Assembly (NCBI RefSeq): GCF_031583145.1
Contig: NZ_CP134050.1
Location: 3,175,501 to 3,239,500 of the forward strand
Reading direction: 5' to 3'
DNA length: 64,000 nucleotides
From: Brevibacillus brevis
GTDB lineage: Bacteria > Bacillota > Bacilli > Brevibacillales > Brevibacillaceae
Part shown: positions 17,671 through 26,805 of the stretch, one piece after another
Layout of the letters: each line of letters starts with the position of its first letter
Numbering within the stretch: position 1 is the stretch's first letter
Notes under the pieces: generated by a model
Database searches by the model: none
What the model was told of the DNA's origin: nothing
The model's input: the letters and a program-made list of their open reading frames with translations, nothing else
Made by a program: the position numbers and the translations under genes

Positions 17671-18891
17671 TCAGTGTCCGGCAGTCGCGAGGGCTGACTC
17701 GAGCAGCTGCCGGGCATGAGCCAGAACGTCATCCGCCGGCACGCTCGGTTGACCGCCGCCTTGCGCCATGGCCGGATTTCCGCCGCCCTTGCCGGCGATC
17801 AGGGGAAGTGTTTCCTTGATCAATTGATTGACGGGCACGTTCACGTCGGAGCCTCGGGCGAAGACTAGCTGCAGCTTCTCCCCTGTCGCCGCCAGCAAGC
17901 AAACGGCATCCGGTGCCAGCGCAACCGTCAGCTGGGCAAACTGCTGCAGCTCCTGAATCGACCGTCCTTCAAACGAGCGCTGAATCAAGCGCACAGGGCC
18001 GAGCAGACTCGCCTGCTCCAATTGCTGGCGGACTTCCCCTTCGAGCAACAGGCGCTCTTTTTCCTGCAACGCTTGCCGGAGGGCATCACGCTCCGCGACC
18101 AGCCTTTCCGACTGCGCGACGAGCTCGGCTTCGCCGGTCATCAGCAGCTTGGACACATCGCGGATCGTGGCTTGCTTTTTGCTGTAATCACGCAAAGCGC
18201 GCCACCCGCAAATAAACTCCAGGCGAATGTTCCCCCGATGGCGCTCCCAACCCAATATTTTGATCATCCCGACTTCCCCGGTGCCCGCCGGATGTGTCCC
18301 TCCGCATGGATTGTAATCGAAATCGGGGATAATCACGACACGGACATTTTCCGTCACAGTCGGCTGCTTTTTCAGCGGCAGCGTCGCTAGTTCCTCATCA
18401 TCAACGAAACGGGCAGAAATCGGACGGTTTTCCAGGACGACCTGGTTGGCCCGCCGTTCAACGGCTTCCCAGAGCTCTGCCGACAGCTCGTCAAGTCTGA
18501 CATCGATGGTGACTCGCTCTTTCCCCAAATGAAAGGCGACTGTCTCGGCACCCGCCACTTCCAGAAAGGCTGCGGACAGGATATGCTGGCCGGCGTGCTG
18601 CTGCATATGGTCGAAGCGGCGATCCCAATCGATCGAGCCAACGACTGTCGTCACCTGCTCCGGCATCGGCTCTAAGAGGCGATGACGAATCTCCCCGTCC
18701 ACTTCTTCCACGTCCAACACCTGAATGTCCCCAAGCGTCCCTTGGTCGGACGGCTGCCCGCCGCCGGTCGGGTAAAAGGCGGTCTGGCTGAGCACAACGA
18801 ATGGAACACCGTCCTCCTCCACTCCGCGCCTGGTCACTTCCGCCGTAAAGCTTTGCTGATATGCATCCTGATAATACAATCTGTCTTTCAT
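17671..18891 (-). CDS. Alanyl-tRNA editing protein AlaX (long type, DHHA1)
   Basis: The 406-residue protein is a free-standing editing enzyme that removes serine or glycine from mischarged tRNA-Ala. It has the Zn site H-x-x-x-H in M-Q-Q-H-A-G-Q-H and the second pair in C-G-G-T-H-P-A-G, plus the opening Y-P-T-G-G-G-Q-P-S-D. A coiled-coil linker leads to a C-terminal DHHA1 domain ending in G-K-G-G-G-N-P-A-M-A-Q-G-G. The ATG at 18891 follows GGAG by eight bases. It sits 29 bp upstream of kapB on the same strand. Confidence 0.93.
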   Translation of the reverse strand: MKDRLYYQDAYQQSFTAEVTRRGVEEDGVPFVVLSQTAFYPTGGGQPSDQGTLGDIQVLDVEEVDGEIRHRLLEPMPEQVTTVVGSIDWDRRFDHMQQHAGQHILSAAFLEVAGAETVAFHLGKERVTIDVRLDELSAELWEAVERRANQVVLENRPISARFVDDEELATLPLKKQPTVTENVRVVIIPDFDYNPCGGTHPAGTGEVGMIKILGWERHRGNIRLEFICGWRALRDYSKKQATIRDVSKLLMTGEAELVAQSERLVAERDALRQALQEKERLLLEGEVRQQLEQASLLGPVRLIQRSFEGRSIQELQQFAQLTVALAPDAVCLLAATGEKLQLVFARGSDVNVPVNQLIKETLPLIAGKGGGNPAMAQGGGQPSVPADDVLAHARQLLESALATAGH

Positions 18892-18970
18892 TCTGACGAC
18901 TCCTTGCCGCATGGAGCAAAAACTGCCACTGGTATTGCCCCAGCCATTTTCTCCCGTACGGGGTAGCTAG

Positions 18971-18976
18971 TATAAT
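18971..18976 (+). promoter_or_regulatory. Candidate -10 element
   Basis: A perfect TATAAT lies just upstream of the AGGAGG of the DUF2203 gene. No good -35 box is found at 16-18 bp, so an activator or another start mode may be needed. Confidence 0.4.
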
Positions 18977-18996
18977 AGGGTCAGGAGGTGGTACTC

Positions 18997-19383
18997 TTGA
19001 CCAAGAAATATTTTACACGCGATGAGGCCAATCAGTTGTTGCCGTATGTACGCGAAGAGCTCGCCTTTTTACAGGAAGCCAAACGCCGTTTTTATAAGCT
19101 GTACCAAGAGCGTGAACAGATCAGAAGAAAGCAGCCCGCTTCCGAAAAGGAGCTGTTTGACGTGGAGTGCCGCCTCGAATTCATGGAAATGGAAGCCCAG
19201 ATGCACATTTCCAGCCTCATTGGCAAAGGGATCCAGGTCAAGGACATCGACATCGGGCTCTTTGACTTCCCGGCAATTATCGATGGCGAAGAAGTACTCC
19301 TATGCTGGCGGGCCGGTGAAGACTCCATCACGTACTACCATGGGCTGCACGACGGCTTTAGCGGGCGCAAGCGGATCGACTGA
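18997..19383 (+). CDS. DUF2203 family protein
   Basis: The 128-residue protein matches the DUF2203 family of unknown function: T-R-D-E-A-N-Q-L-L-P at the start, a long charged helix, then G-I-Q-V-K-D-I-D-I-G-L-F-D-F-P and L-C-W-R-A-G-E with Y-Y-H-G-L-H-D-G-F near the end. I place the start at TTG 18997, eight bases after AGGAGG; a GTG at 18988 lies inside that ribosome binding site. It is transcribed divergently from alaX. Confidence 0.88.
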   Translation: MTKKYFTRDEANQLLPYVREELAFLQEAKRRFYKLYQEREQIRRKQPASEKELFDVECRLEFMEMEAQMHISSLIGKGIQVKDIDIGLFDFPAIIDGEEVLLCWRAGEDSITYYHGLHDGFSGRKRID

Positions 19384-19410
19384 TCTCTCCTCCAGGGGAG
19401 GTTGAACGGC

Positions 19411-19638
19411 TTATCCGAGGAGCTGCTCCATTTTTTCTTCCCGTATCGCGCGCTCTTCCGACGTCGCCAAGTCGTATTTCTTCAAAAGGTGGAACAGCTC
19501 GTTCAGCTTTTCTTGAGACAGACCGGTTTCAAGCAGCGCCCGCAGCTGTTCCACCCGCTCCTGCGGCAAAAACGGCGACTGTTCGGCCAATTTCTTTTGC
19601 ACATCCTCCGTACTGTGATCCAGTTTGCACTCTCCCAT
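19411..19638 (-). CDS. Small hypothetical helical protein
   Basis: The 75-residue protein starts at ATG 19638, five bases after GGGAGGAG. It is predicted to be all helical and highly charged, with E-R-V-E-Q-L-R-A-L-L-E-T-G-L near the middle and L-L-K-K-Y-D-L near residue 55. No signal peptide or membrane segment. No family is recognised. It is convergent with the DUF2203 gene, 27 bp apart. Confidence 0.65.
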   Translation of the reverse strand: MGECKLDHSTEDVQKKLAEQSPFLPQERVEQLRALLETGLSQEKLNELFHLLKKYDLATSEERAIREEKMEQLLG

Positions 19639-19785
19639 CTTCTCTCTCCTCCCGTTTTTTCCGATCGATGACTTCCGTGTTCTTGTTGCCATCATACCAC
19701 GATTTGGGCGGATGGGAAAACACGCCCACCCTTTTCCGTCCGCGCTCAAAACGAGCTCTGAAACCTCTTTTGGCGGATGTGTCAA

Positions 19786-19821
19786 GTAAAGAAGGCGTAC
19801 AACCCGATGGATTGCACGCCT
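19786..19821 (-). terminator. Hairpin after the YaaH-like gene
   Basis: A 12-bp stem with two wobble pairs within 19794-19820, followed on the minus strand by a weak U-rich run. Probable terminator for the gene ending at 19827. Confidence 0.55.
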
Positions 19822-19826
19822 GCCGG

Positions 19827-21110
19827 TTACGCCCTTTTGCGAACGCGAAAATTCCCTTCGATCAACAGCCAGTTTTGCGGAAAGGGAAGACCGAGCTTCC
19901 AGTAGCTGACGCCGCGCAGTCCCATTTGTTTGACGAGATCAAATTTGGCCTGGATCGATCGGGCATCTTCAAACCAGACCTGATGCTTCCGGTCTTGGTC
20001 ATCCGTGTATTCAAAAAACGGAGCCTGTGCCCGGTAGTCGTACTGAATGCGGACGTTGTGCTCGGCAGCCAGGGCAATGGCGGCTTGTGGACTGAGCGCT
20101 CTGGCAGTGGTGCCGCGCTGGTAGGGCAGCGTCCAGTCGTAGCCGTACAAATTTTGGCCCATCATGATCTTTTCGGGCGGCATTTCGGTAACCGCGTAGT
20201 TCAGCACGCGTCGAACCGGTCCAATCGGGGAGACGGCCATGGGCGGTCCGCCGCTGTACCCCCACTCATAGGTCATGATCACCACGAAGTCGGCTATTTC
20301 TCCGATCGCCCGGTAATCGTGGGCCGCATACCATTTGCCTTGCTGCTGAGCGCTTGTTTTCGGCGCGACCGCGACGGACATCATCATCCCTGCTGCCCTA
20401 GCCCGCGCCTTGGCCCGGTGCAAAAAACGGACATACGCTTCCCGGTCCGTAGCCGGCAAGGCCTCCATATCGAAATGGATGTCGCCCATCCCCAGCTCCT
20501 GGGCAGTCGCGATGATGTTGTCCAGCAGCTTGGATTGCAGGTCGTTGTCATTCAGCACAAGGCCACCCAGCTCCGAACTGAACTGGCTCCCCTCCAGATT
20601 GGTGACGACCAGCATCATCACGACGTGATTATCGCGCGTGATTTGATGAAAATGGTCGAGGGGCGGGCGCGCCAGAGTGCCGTCCCGCTTGATCCGAAAG
20701 CTGAACGGAGCCAAGTATGTCAGATGAGGAGCGGCCTTTCGCACATCGGTTTCCAGAGCCTCCGAGACTCTCCTCCTCGGCTCCGCGTACGCGTTGAAAT
20801 CTGCCGCCCGTCTGGGACGGGGCGGAATGTACAGCCTTTGCCCTACTTGCAGAGGGCGGTATTGGGAGATCCCGTTTGCGCGTGCCAGCTCAGCCGCGCT
20901 TATGTGATAGCGCTGTCCAATGGTATACAGCGTGTCTCCTTGCTTCACCGTGTAGTAGCTGCCCTCGATGGGAATCACGAGCGCCTGTCCGATGACGAGA
21001 TTTGCCGGGTCAGGCAGCTCGTTCGCTGTCGCTATTTCAGCAGCTGTCGTATGGTATGTCTCGGCGATGCCAGACAGAGTCTGCCCCGTCTCCACCACGT
21101 GAATTTGCAT
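19827..21110 (-). CDS. LysM and glycoside hydrolase 18 protein (YaaH/SleL-like spore cortex enzyme)
   Basis: The 427-residue protein has two LysM repeats (about 3-47 and 52-97) that bind peptidoglycan, then a GH18 TIM barrel from about residue 110. The catalytic D-x-x-D-x-D-x-E line is read as G-D-I-H-F-D-M-E near residue 213, keeping the acid Glu. This is the domain order of YaaH/SleL, spore-associated N-acetylglucosaminidases acting in germination. There is no signal peptide, as in those proteins. The ATG at 21110 follows GGAGGAGG; a longer frame upstream overlaps the thioredoxin-like gene. Confidence 0.93.
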   Translation of the reverse strand: MQIHVVETGQTLSGIAETYHTTAAEIATANELPDPANLVIGQALVIPIEGSYYTVKQGDTLYTIGQRYHISAAELARANGISQYRPLQVGQRLYIPPRPRRAADFNAYAEPRRRVSEALETDVRKAAPHLTYLAPFSFRIKRDGTLARPPLDHFHQITRDNHVVMMLVVTNLEGSQFSSELGGLVLNDNDLQSKLLDNIIATAQELGMGDIHFDMEALPATDREAYVRFLHRAKARARAAGMMMSVAVAPKTSAQQQGKWYAAHDYRAIGEIADFVVIMTYEWGYSGGPPMAVSPIGPVRRVLNYAVTEMPPEKIMMGQNLYGYDWTLPYQRGTTARALSPQAAIALAAEHNVRIQYDYRAQAPFFEYTDDQDRKHQVWFEDARSIQAKFDLVKQMGLRGVSYWKLGLPFPQNWLLIEGNFRVRKRA

Positions 21111-21175
21111 ACGCCTCCTCCTTCGCCACGTTTCTCTTTTTCTATGTATTCCGTGGGAAGGAAATGGGTGTATGT

Positions 21176-21484
21176 CTAGAACCATTCTTTGAGCCGTTCA
21201 AACAGGAACGCAGCCGATTGTATGGCGTAATGCCGCTCGATCAGCTCCCCTTCACGAAACAGCAGCAACGCAGGTACGCTGGTGATTTCCCACATCCGAG
21301 CCATGTCGGGAGCCAGATTGATGTTGATGCTTCTCGCATTCACTGCGGGCAGCGCTTCCAGCGTCACGGACAGCATCCTCTCGGCGAGCTTGCACGTGCC
21401 GCACATGGGGGTATAGATGAACAGAACGAATGTCAATTTTTCTTCTACGGCTCGGCTGAACTCCTCCGCCTTCCATTCCTGCAC
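21176..21484 (-). CDS. Thioredoxin-like protein
   Basis: The 102-residue thioredoxin fold has the redox pair in T-P-M-C-G-T-C-K (Cys28 and Cys31) and the cis-proline in S-V-P-A-L. The active site C-G-T-C differs from the C-G-P-C of main thioredoxins, as in YusE-like proteins. The start is GTG, six bases after GGGGGAG. There is no signal peptide, so it acts in the cytoplasm. It lies 65 bp before the YaaH-like gene on the same strand. Confidence 0.88.
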   Translation of the reverse strand: MQEWKAEEFSRAVEEKLTFVLFIYTPMCGTCKLAERMLSVTLEALPAVNARSININLAPDMARMWEITSVPALLLFREGELIERHYAIQSAAFLFERLKEWF

Positions 21485-21564
21485 GCATTTCTCCCCCTTG
21501 ACTTCGAGTAAACTCTAACACCTACAATACATCCTACGTCCCAAGAGGAAAAGGAGAAATCACC

Positions 21565-22575
21565 ATGAACCGTTCAAGCATCATCGTTACCCGCTACGGA
21601 GGACCTGACGTCCTCGAAGTCATATCCGAGCCTTTGCTAGCACCTGGAAGAGGCGAAATCCGCGTAAAAGTGGAGGCATCAGGGGTCGCCCTCGCCGATC
21701 TCATGCGCAGGGAAGGTCTGTATCCACTGTCGCCCGAGCCGCCCTTTATTCCGGGTTACGACGCCATCGGTATCGTCGATGCGATTGGCCCGGACGTGGA
21801 GAATCACAAAATCGGCGACCGGGCGGCGGTCTTCTTTAACGGAGTCGGCGGCTACTCTTCACATGTCATTGCCCCCGCCGAGGAAGCGATCCCGGTCCCG
21901 GAAACGCTGGATCCCGCTGCCGCAGTAGCCCTATTGCTGAATTACGTGACGGCTTACCAGATGCTGCACCGCATCGCCCGGGTATCGGCTGGGGACCGCG
22001 TCCTCATTCACGGCGCAAGCGGCGGCGTCGGTACCGCGCTGCTTGAGCTGGGCCGGCTTGCCGAACTGGAGATGTACGGCACCGCTTCGGCAGCCAAGCG
22101 TTCCGTTGTCGAAGGATACGGAGCCGTTGCGATCGACTACCGGTCTTCCGATTTTGTGGAGGTACTCGAAAAGCTGGCACCGAACGGAATCGATGCCGTC
22201 TTCGATCCGATCGGCGGCAGGAATTGGGACCGCTCGATGCGAACCTTACACAATCAGGGCACGTTTGTTGGATACGGGTACACCTCCGTATTGGAACCAG
22301 GGACGGAAAACGACTGGGCGGCCCGGTGGAAAAGCTTGGCCGAGTCAAAGCGGACAAAAAAAGGCAATCCCGTCCATCTATACAGCATCACGAGCTTGAA
22401 GCGTGAGCATCCCGACTGGTTTATGGAAGATGTTCGTCATTTGTTCACGCTGCTTTCGGCGGGACAAATCCAGCCGTTGATCTCCCATCGTATTCCTTTC
22501 CAAAACGCCGCCCAGGCCCACGAGCTGCTGGCAACATCCAGGGCAACGGGAAAAGTCGTTCTTGTCCATTCTTGA
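21565..22575 (+). CDS. Zinc-independent MDR family oxidoreductase (quinone reductase-like)
   Basis: The 336-residue medium-chain reductase has a GroES-like N-terminal part with P-G-Y-D-A-I-G-I-V-D and an NAD(P) binding turn A-S-G-G-V-G-T-A near residue 153. The zinc ligands of alcohol dehydrogenases are absent, which points to the quinone oxidoreductase/zeta-crystallin type. It is followed 22 bp later by a MerR regulator, a common pair in which the regulator responds to the reactive substrate. Confidence 0.9.
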   Translation: MNRSSIIVTRYGGPDVLEVISEPLLAPGRGEIRVKVEASGVALADLMRREGLYPLSPEPPFIPGYDAIGIVDAIGPDVENHKIGDRAAVFFNGVGGYSSHVIAPAEEAIPVPETLDPAAAVALLLNYVTAYQMLHRIARVSAGDRVLIHGASGGVGTALLELGRLAELEMYGTASAAKRSVVEGYGAVAIDYRSSDFVEVLEKLAPNGIDAVFDPIGGRNWDRSMRTLHNQGTFVGYGYTSVLEPGTENDWAARWKSLAESKRTKKGNPVHLYSITSLKREHPDWFMEDVRHLFTLLSAGQIQPLISHRIPFQNAAQAHELLATSRATGKVVLVHS

Positions 22576-22597
22576 AGCGATAGAAAGGAGTTTTTTC

Positions 22598-23017
22598 ATG
22601 TACTCCATCGGTGAAGTGGCGAAGCTAACGGGGGTATCTCCTTACACGCTGCGCTACTACGAAAAGATTGGCGTGCTGCCGGATCCGAACCGACAGGCAG
22701 GCAAGAAAAACGGCATCCGCCAGTACACCGATCAAGACTTGCGGTTCATCCGTTTTATCCACGGATTGAAGCAGACGGGGATGAAGCTCGAGGAGATCGC
22801 TTCTTTCGTGGAGGACGGCTGCCTCATGGTGGACGATTTTCCACAGACGGAGGTTCGTCCCACGCTTGAGAAAAGAATCGAGATGCTGGATCGCCATCTC
22901 GAACAGCTGGAGCAGCAAATGGAGCAGCTTCGGTCCGTGCAAAGCTACGCGGAAGAAAAACGGTCCTTCTACACCCAACTGCTTTCATCCTACGGAGAGG
23001 GGCAAAAACAGGACTGA
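22598..23017 (+). CDS. MerR family transcriptional regulator
   Basis: The 139-residue protein has the MerR winged helix at the start (Y-S-I-G-E-V-A-K-L-T-G-V then L-R-Y-Y-E-K-I-G-V-L) and a long dimerisation coiled coil (residues 75-120). There are no conserved metal-binding cysteines, so it resembles the stress or aldehyde sensors of the AdhR/NmlR class. The ATG follows AAAGGAG by seven bases. It probably controls the upstream reductase. Confidence 0.92.
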   Translation: MYSIGEVAKLTGVSPYTLRYYEKIGVLPDPNRQAGKKNGIRQYTDQDLRFIRFIHGLKQTGMKLEEIASFVEDGCLMVDDFPQTEVRPTLEKRIEMLDRHLEQLEQQMEQLRSVQSYAEEKRSFYTQLLSSYGEGQKQD

Positions 23018-23033
23018 GTACCGGCACACACGC

Positions 23034-23073
23034 AAAAACCAGCGCAATCCTTCACGGTTGCAGCTGGTTTTTT
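23034..23073. terminator. Bidirectional terminator
   Basis: AAAAACCAGC (23034-23043) pairs with GCTGGTTTTT (23063-23072). It separates the plus-strand merR gene from the minus-strand acyl-CoA ligase. Confidence 0.85.
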
Positions 23074-23079
23074 CTCTTC

Positions 23080-24579
23080 TTATTTGCGTAAGGAACGGCG
23101 CAATATTTTCCCCGTGCTGTTCTTGGGCAGTTCAGGCACGAACTCCACTTGACACGGTACCTTGTATTTAGCGAGCTTATCCGAGCAAAACGCTACAATT
23201 TCTTCCTGCGACACCGCGACTTCCTTCAGGGCGACAAACGCTTTCACTGCCTCGCCATGCACTTCGTCCGGTACGCCGATGACAGCCGCCTCGATGATGG
23301 CCGGATGCTGGTAGAGCACTTCTTCGACCTCGCGCGGATAAACGTTGTAGCCGTCTACGAGGATCATATCTTTTTTCCGGTCGACGATGTAGATGTACCC
23401 CTCCTCGTCCATTCGAGCCAAATCGCCCGTATGCAGCCAGCCGTTTTTCAAGGCGGCAGCCGTCTCATCCGGCAGTCCGAGATAACCGAGCATCACGTTG
23501 GGTCCCTGGACGACCAGCTCTCCCACTTCTCCACGAGGCAGCTCGTTACCCTCCGGATCGACCACCTTGTTGACCACCCCAGGCAGATCGATGCCGACGG
23601 ACCCGGGCTTCCGCGTCCCGCGAATCGGGTTGAAAGCCGTAGCCGGGGCAGCCTCGGAGAGACCGTACCCCTCCATGATCTTTACCCCGTATTTTTCCTC
23701 GAACTTGTGCAAAAGCTCCACCGGCATCGACGCTCCTCCCGAGCAGCATACGCGGATGGTCGCGAAATCAGCGCGAGTGGCATCGGGGAGCTGCAGCATG
23801 TAATTGTACATCGTGGGGACGCCGGCAAAGCAGGAAGCCTTTTGTTCCCGGATGACATTTACGACTTCTGCCGGATGGAACTTCTGGACGATCAGCATGG
23901 TCGCCCCGGAGCGAATCGGTCCGTTCAGGCACACAGTCATGCAAAAGACATGAAACATCGGCAGGACCGCCACGACCCGATCATCGGGCTCAAGCTCAAA
24001 CAATACGCCCATGGCTTCCGCATTGGAATCCATATTGAGGTGGGAGAGCATTGCCCCTTTCGGCTGTCCGGTCGTACCCGATGTGTACAGGATTACCGCC
24101 AGGTCGTTCTCGTCTTGCTGAGGCGGCTCAAAACCGGTCTGCTTTTCGGAAATGAGCTGGTCGATTGTGAGGCCGTTCACCGCTGGTCCCGCGTAGATGA
24201 CCATTTGCAGGTCAGGGAGCTGGTCGCGAAGCGGTGTCAGGACCGGCTCCAGAGCGGCCAAGGCGACGACCGCTTTCGCTTTGCTGTTGGACAAGATAAA
24301 GCCGATCTCTCTCGGAGTATAGATGGGATTCATGGGGACAACCGCTGCTCCAGTCCTCAAGACTGCGTAGTAAGCGCTCACAAATTCCGGGCGATTGTCC
24401 AAAAGGAGCGCCACGGCATCCCCTTTTCCGATCCCGCGCTGCGCCAGGGCAGCAGCCAGGTACTCGACCTGCTGGTCCAGCTCCGCATAGGTCGTGGTCT
24501 CCCCTTGGAAGACAAAGGCGGCGCGATCAGGAAAAAGGTGAGCGCTGTGTTTCAAATTTTCATTCAAATGAGCCATCAC
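23080..24579 (-). CDS. Long-chain acyl-CoA ligase
   Basis: The 499-residue adenylating enzyme activates fatty acids to acyl-CoA with ATP. It shows the AMP-binding P-loop L-Y-T-S-G-T-T-G-Q-P-K-G near residue 165, G-Y-G-L-S-E-A near 305, the T-G-D-L motif and the C-terminal catalytic Lys in P-K-N-S-T-G-K-I-L-R. It looks like LcfB/YhfL of Bacillus. AGGAGG lies seven bases before a GTG and ten before the adjacent ATG; both are possible starts. No beta-oxidation genes are next to it. Confidence 0.93.
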   Translation of the reverse strand: MMAHLNENLKHSAHLFPDRAAFVFQGETTTYAELDQQVEYLAAALAQRGIGKGDAVALLLDNRPEFVSAYYAVLRTGAAVVPMNPIYTPREIGFILSNSKAKAVVALAALEPVLTPLRDQLPDLQMVIYAGPAVNGLTIDQLISEKQTGFEPPQQDENDLAVILYTSGTTGQPKGAMLSHLNMDSNAEAMGVLFELEPDDRVVAVLPMFHVFCMTVCLNGPIRSGATMLIVQKFHPAEVVNVIREQKASCFAGVPTMYNYMLQLPDATRADFATIRVCCSGGASMPVELLHKFEEKYGVKIMEGYGLSEAAPATAFNPIRGTRKPGSVGIDLPGVVNKVVDPEGNELPRGEVGELVVQGPNVMLGYLGLPDETAAALKNGWLHTGDLARMDEEGYIYIVDRKKDMILVDGYNVYPREVEEVLYQHPAIIEAAVIGVPDEVHGEAVKAFVALKEVAVSQEEIVAFCSDKLAKYKVPCQVEFVPELPKNSTGKILRRSLRK

Positions 24580-24688
24580 ACATCTACCTCCTTTTGAAAA
24601 ATTTTAACATTCCGAATAGTTCTGCGAAAGCACAACTTTTGGATCAGAAGGGAGTCTCTACGAGTTTTTCATTCAAAGCGTACGGGAG

Positions 24689-24713
24689 GATTCGACACAA
24701 CTCATGTCGAATC
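24689..24713. repeat. Perfect inverted repeat upstream of the HD-GYP gene
   Basis: GATTCGACA (24689-24697) and TGTCGAATC (24705-24713) flank a 7-base spacer, 43 bp before the HD-GYP start. It could be an operator or a leader hairpin. It does not match a site I know. Confidence 0.6.
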
Positions 24714-24756
24714 TTGAAAATATTAGCAGACTGTTAGTTGATCATGGAAAGTTGGA

Positions 24757-26205
24757 ATGATGATGCCTCGCTCACCTCGCTCTTTAGCTGTAATCATGTC
24801 TATTACCACTGTCGTTCTTGTTCTGGGATATGTGTATCTTCTGACGTTCCCCGGACACCGAACGATGTGGATTTTCCCTCGCTTTCACTTTTACGTGATA
24901 ACTCCAACACTTCTTGCGCTGGCCATCAGTGCGGTTGCCGTTGGATGGACGGGGATTCGGCTTCGGGATATGAATGTGCTTATGCTGGCATTAGCTATCG
25001 TATCTCTGACCGGTTTTTTTCTCATTCACGGGCTTTCGACCCCTGGATTCATTATTGATGATCCATCCCACTTGGCAGGTGTTTCCTCGCAAGTCGGGAT
25101 GACCACGTGTGCTGTCTGGATTTTTCTCTCGACCCTTCCATCGGACCACTCCTTTATCCGCTTTATATCGAAACATCGGAGGAGTGTTGTCGCCGGTTGG
25201 GTAGCCATGATAATCCTGTTGAATATCGCAGCACTGAACTATCCTGGCATTTCCGGCTTCATTCCGATCGATTTCATGCCGATGAATTTTCTGCTGGCTT
25301 TTTTCACCGTGTTCCTGTATCTTTGGGCGGCCAAGAGATATTTTCAGCAATATCGGTTCGTCAAGTTTCCTTTGCATGCGGCAATCGTGTTTGGCTCCGT
25401 TCTGCTTTCCATCACCGAATGCGTCATGGTCACAACAAGGATGTGGACCTTGGCCTGGTGGCTGTATCATGCCATTCTTGCCGGCTCGGCCCTGATGCTG
25501 TTGTACGGGATCATAGCCCAGTACCAATCGAACCTTTCTGTAACCCAAATCTTTCAACAAGGATTTAGGTACCCATTCTTGGATCAACTACACATCCGTA
25601 TCTCCAGCAGCATGCAAAATCTGATAGTGGCCACGGAAACCAAAGATGAGTATACTGCAGGTCACAATTACCGTGTAGCCATGTATGGATTGCAGCTGGC
25701 CCGGGCTATGAATCTCGACTCGGAACAATTGCGAGCCCTGACTCGGGGCGGTCTCATTCACGATGTGGGGAAAATACAGATCCCTGGTGAAATTCTGAAT
25801 AAACCGGGAAAGCTAAGTCCGGACGAGCGAACCGTGATCGAGCAGCATCCGGTAATCGGTTACGAAATGTGCAAATACATTGGCTTCATGACGGAAGAAC
25901 TGTCGGCTATTCGGCACCATCACGAAAAATGGGATGGGACGGGTTATCCGGACAAACTGAAAGGAACAGAGATTTCTCTACCTGCAAGAATCCTGGCGAT
26001 TGCGGACGTATACGATGCGTTGACCTCGCGAAGATCCTATCGCGAGCCTTGGTCGCAGGAACGCGCGCTGCAAGTAATTATCGAGGGCAGCGGCACCCAC
26101 TTTGATCCCGAATGCGTTTCCGCCTTTGTGCGACTCTGTACTGAAGGTGAATTGGTTGTTCCGCAAGCCATGGAACAGATTCAGGGAACAGCAGCAACTC
26201 AATGA
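24757..26205 (+). CDS. Membrane-bound HD-GYP domain phosphodiesterase
   Basis: The 482-residue protein has about seven transmembrane helices in the first 270 residues and a C-terminal HD-GYP domain. The catalytic marks are L-I-H-D-V-G-K near 345, H-H-H-E-K-W-D-G-T-G-Y-P near 400 and A-D-V-Y-D-A-L-T near 430. HD-GYP enzymes hydrolyse cyclic di-GMP or related dinucleotides; the intact G-Y-P supports activity. The membrane half resembles the seven-helix sensor modules that detect ligands or membrane state. Three ATG codons in a row precede the chain; the start is not certain by a residue or two. Confidence 0.9.
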   Translation: MMMPRSPRSLAVIMSITTVVLVLGYVYLLTFPGHRTMWIFPRFHFYVITPTLLALAISAVAVGWTGIRLRDMNVLMLALAIVSLTGFFLIHGLSTPGFIIDDPSHLAGVSSQVGMTTCAVWIFLSTLPSDHSFIRFISKHRRSVVAGWVAMIILLNIAALNYPGISGFIPIDFMPMNFLLAFFTVFLYLWAAKRYFQQYRFVKFPLHAAIVFGSVLLSITECVMVTTRMWTLAWWLYHAILAGSALMLLYGIIAQYQSNLSVTQIFQQGFRYPFLDQLHIRISSSMQNLIVATETKDEYTAGHNYRVAMYGLQLARAMNLDSEQLRALTRGGLIHDVGKIQIPGEILNKPGKLSPDERTVIEQHPVIGYEMCKYIGFMTEELSAIRHHHEKWDGTGYPDKLKGTEISLPARILAIADVYDALTSRRSYREPWSQERALQVIIEGSGTHFDPECVSAFVRLCTEGELVVPQAMEQIQGTAATQ

Positions 26206-26291
26206 CCGATTCAAAATGGCTTTTCATGGTCAAAAAAATAAGACAAGCTGCTGCGCTCCACTCGAACCGTAGAAGCTTGTCTGCAGTCTGG

Positions 26292-26320
26292 GCAGCCGAT
26301 ATTCCGGCTGCTTTCTTTTT
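26292..26320 (+). terminator. Terminator of the HD-GYP gene
   Basis: GCAGCCG (26292-26298) pairs with CGGCTGC (26305-26311), followed by TTTCTTTTT. Confidence 0.8.
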
Positions 26321-26461
26321 GAAGCAAACCGTGTTTTGGGCATTTTCTTCCTGAACGTAGATATCCTTTTTTGTTAAGAAGGTGAGAGTTTTTCGAGAAT
26401 GTATAGGGGCTCCCTCAGCTGGGAGAGGCCAAAGGGAGTCATCCCGAGGGCGAAGTGCATG

Positions 26462-26487
26462 AAAAAAGGGAGAGCATTTACTCTCCC
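26462..26487 (-). terminator. Terminator of the 105-residue protein gene
   Basis: GGGAGAG and CTCTCCC (26468-26474 with 26481-26487) form a stem that begins right at the stop codon, followed on the minus strand by a run of six U. Confidence 0.85.
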
Positions 26488-26805
26488 TCAGGGCCATGGG
26501 GTTCTATTCCTTTTAAAAATTCCTAGTCCTTGCAATTCCCGATACGTTTTAAAAATGTCTTTCGCGATTTGTACATTATTTACCACTGCGCCCAAATCTA
26601 TGTCGCTTATGCTTGGAATCATCTGAAGCAATGAGGGTCTCCCCGTCCCTTTTCTTCTCATCGTCTTCATCCATTCCTGATGATACTTATCCAATGCTGC
26701 CGGTTCTCTTTTCAGCTGACGTCTGGAGATGTTGTTCTGCTTGAGCCATTGCATGAATTCCGGCGCGAGACGATCCTGACTCGCGATTGATTGCTGTTTT
26801 CTCAA
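26488..26805 (-). CDS. Hypothetical helical protein
   Basis: The 105-residue protein starts at TTG 26805, seven bases after AAAGGAGG. It is basic and mostly helical, with Q-W-L-K-Q-N-N-I-S-R-R-Q-L-K near residue 19 and a hydrophobic helix-like stretch I-P-S-I-S-D-I-D-L-G-A-V-V near 70. No signal peptide. No family recognised. It has its own terminator and is convergent with the HD-GYP gene. Confidence 0.65.
   Translation of the reverse strand: MRKQQSIASQDRLAPEFMQWLKQNNISRRQLKREPAALDKYHQEWMKTMRRKGTGRPSLLQMIPSISDIDLGAVVNNVQIAKDIFKTYRELQGLGIFKRNRTPWP

Noticed and set aside
23149-24597. 482-codon plus-strand open frame
   Set aside because: Antisense to the acyl-CoA ligase; no domains.
26391-26460. 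G-rich structured stretch considered as a riboswitch
   Set aside because: It can form a CTCCC/GGGAG hairpin, but I could not match it to the conserved core of a known riboswitch class and no gene follows in the right direction.
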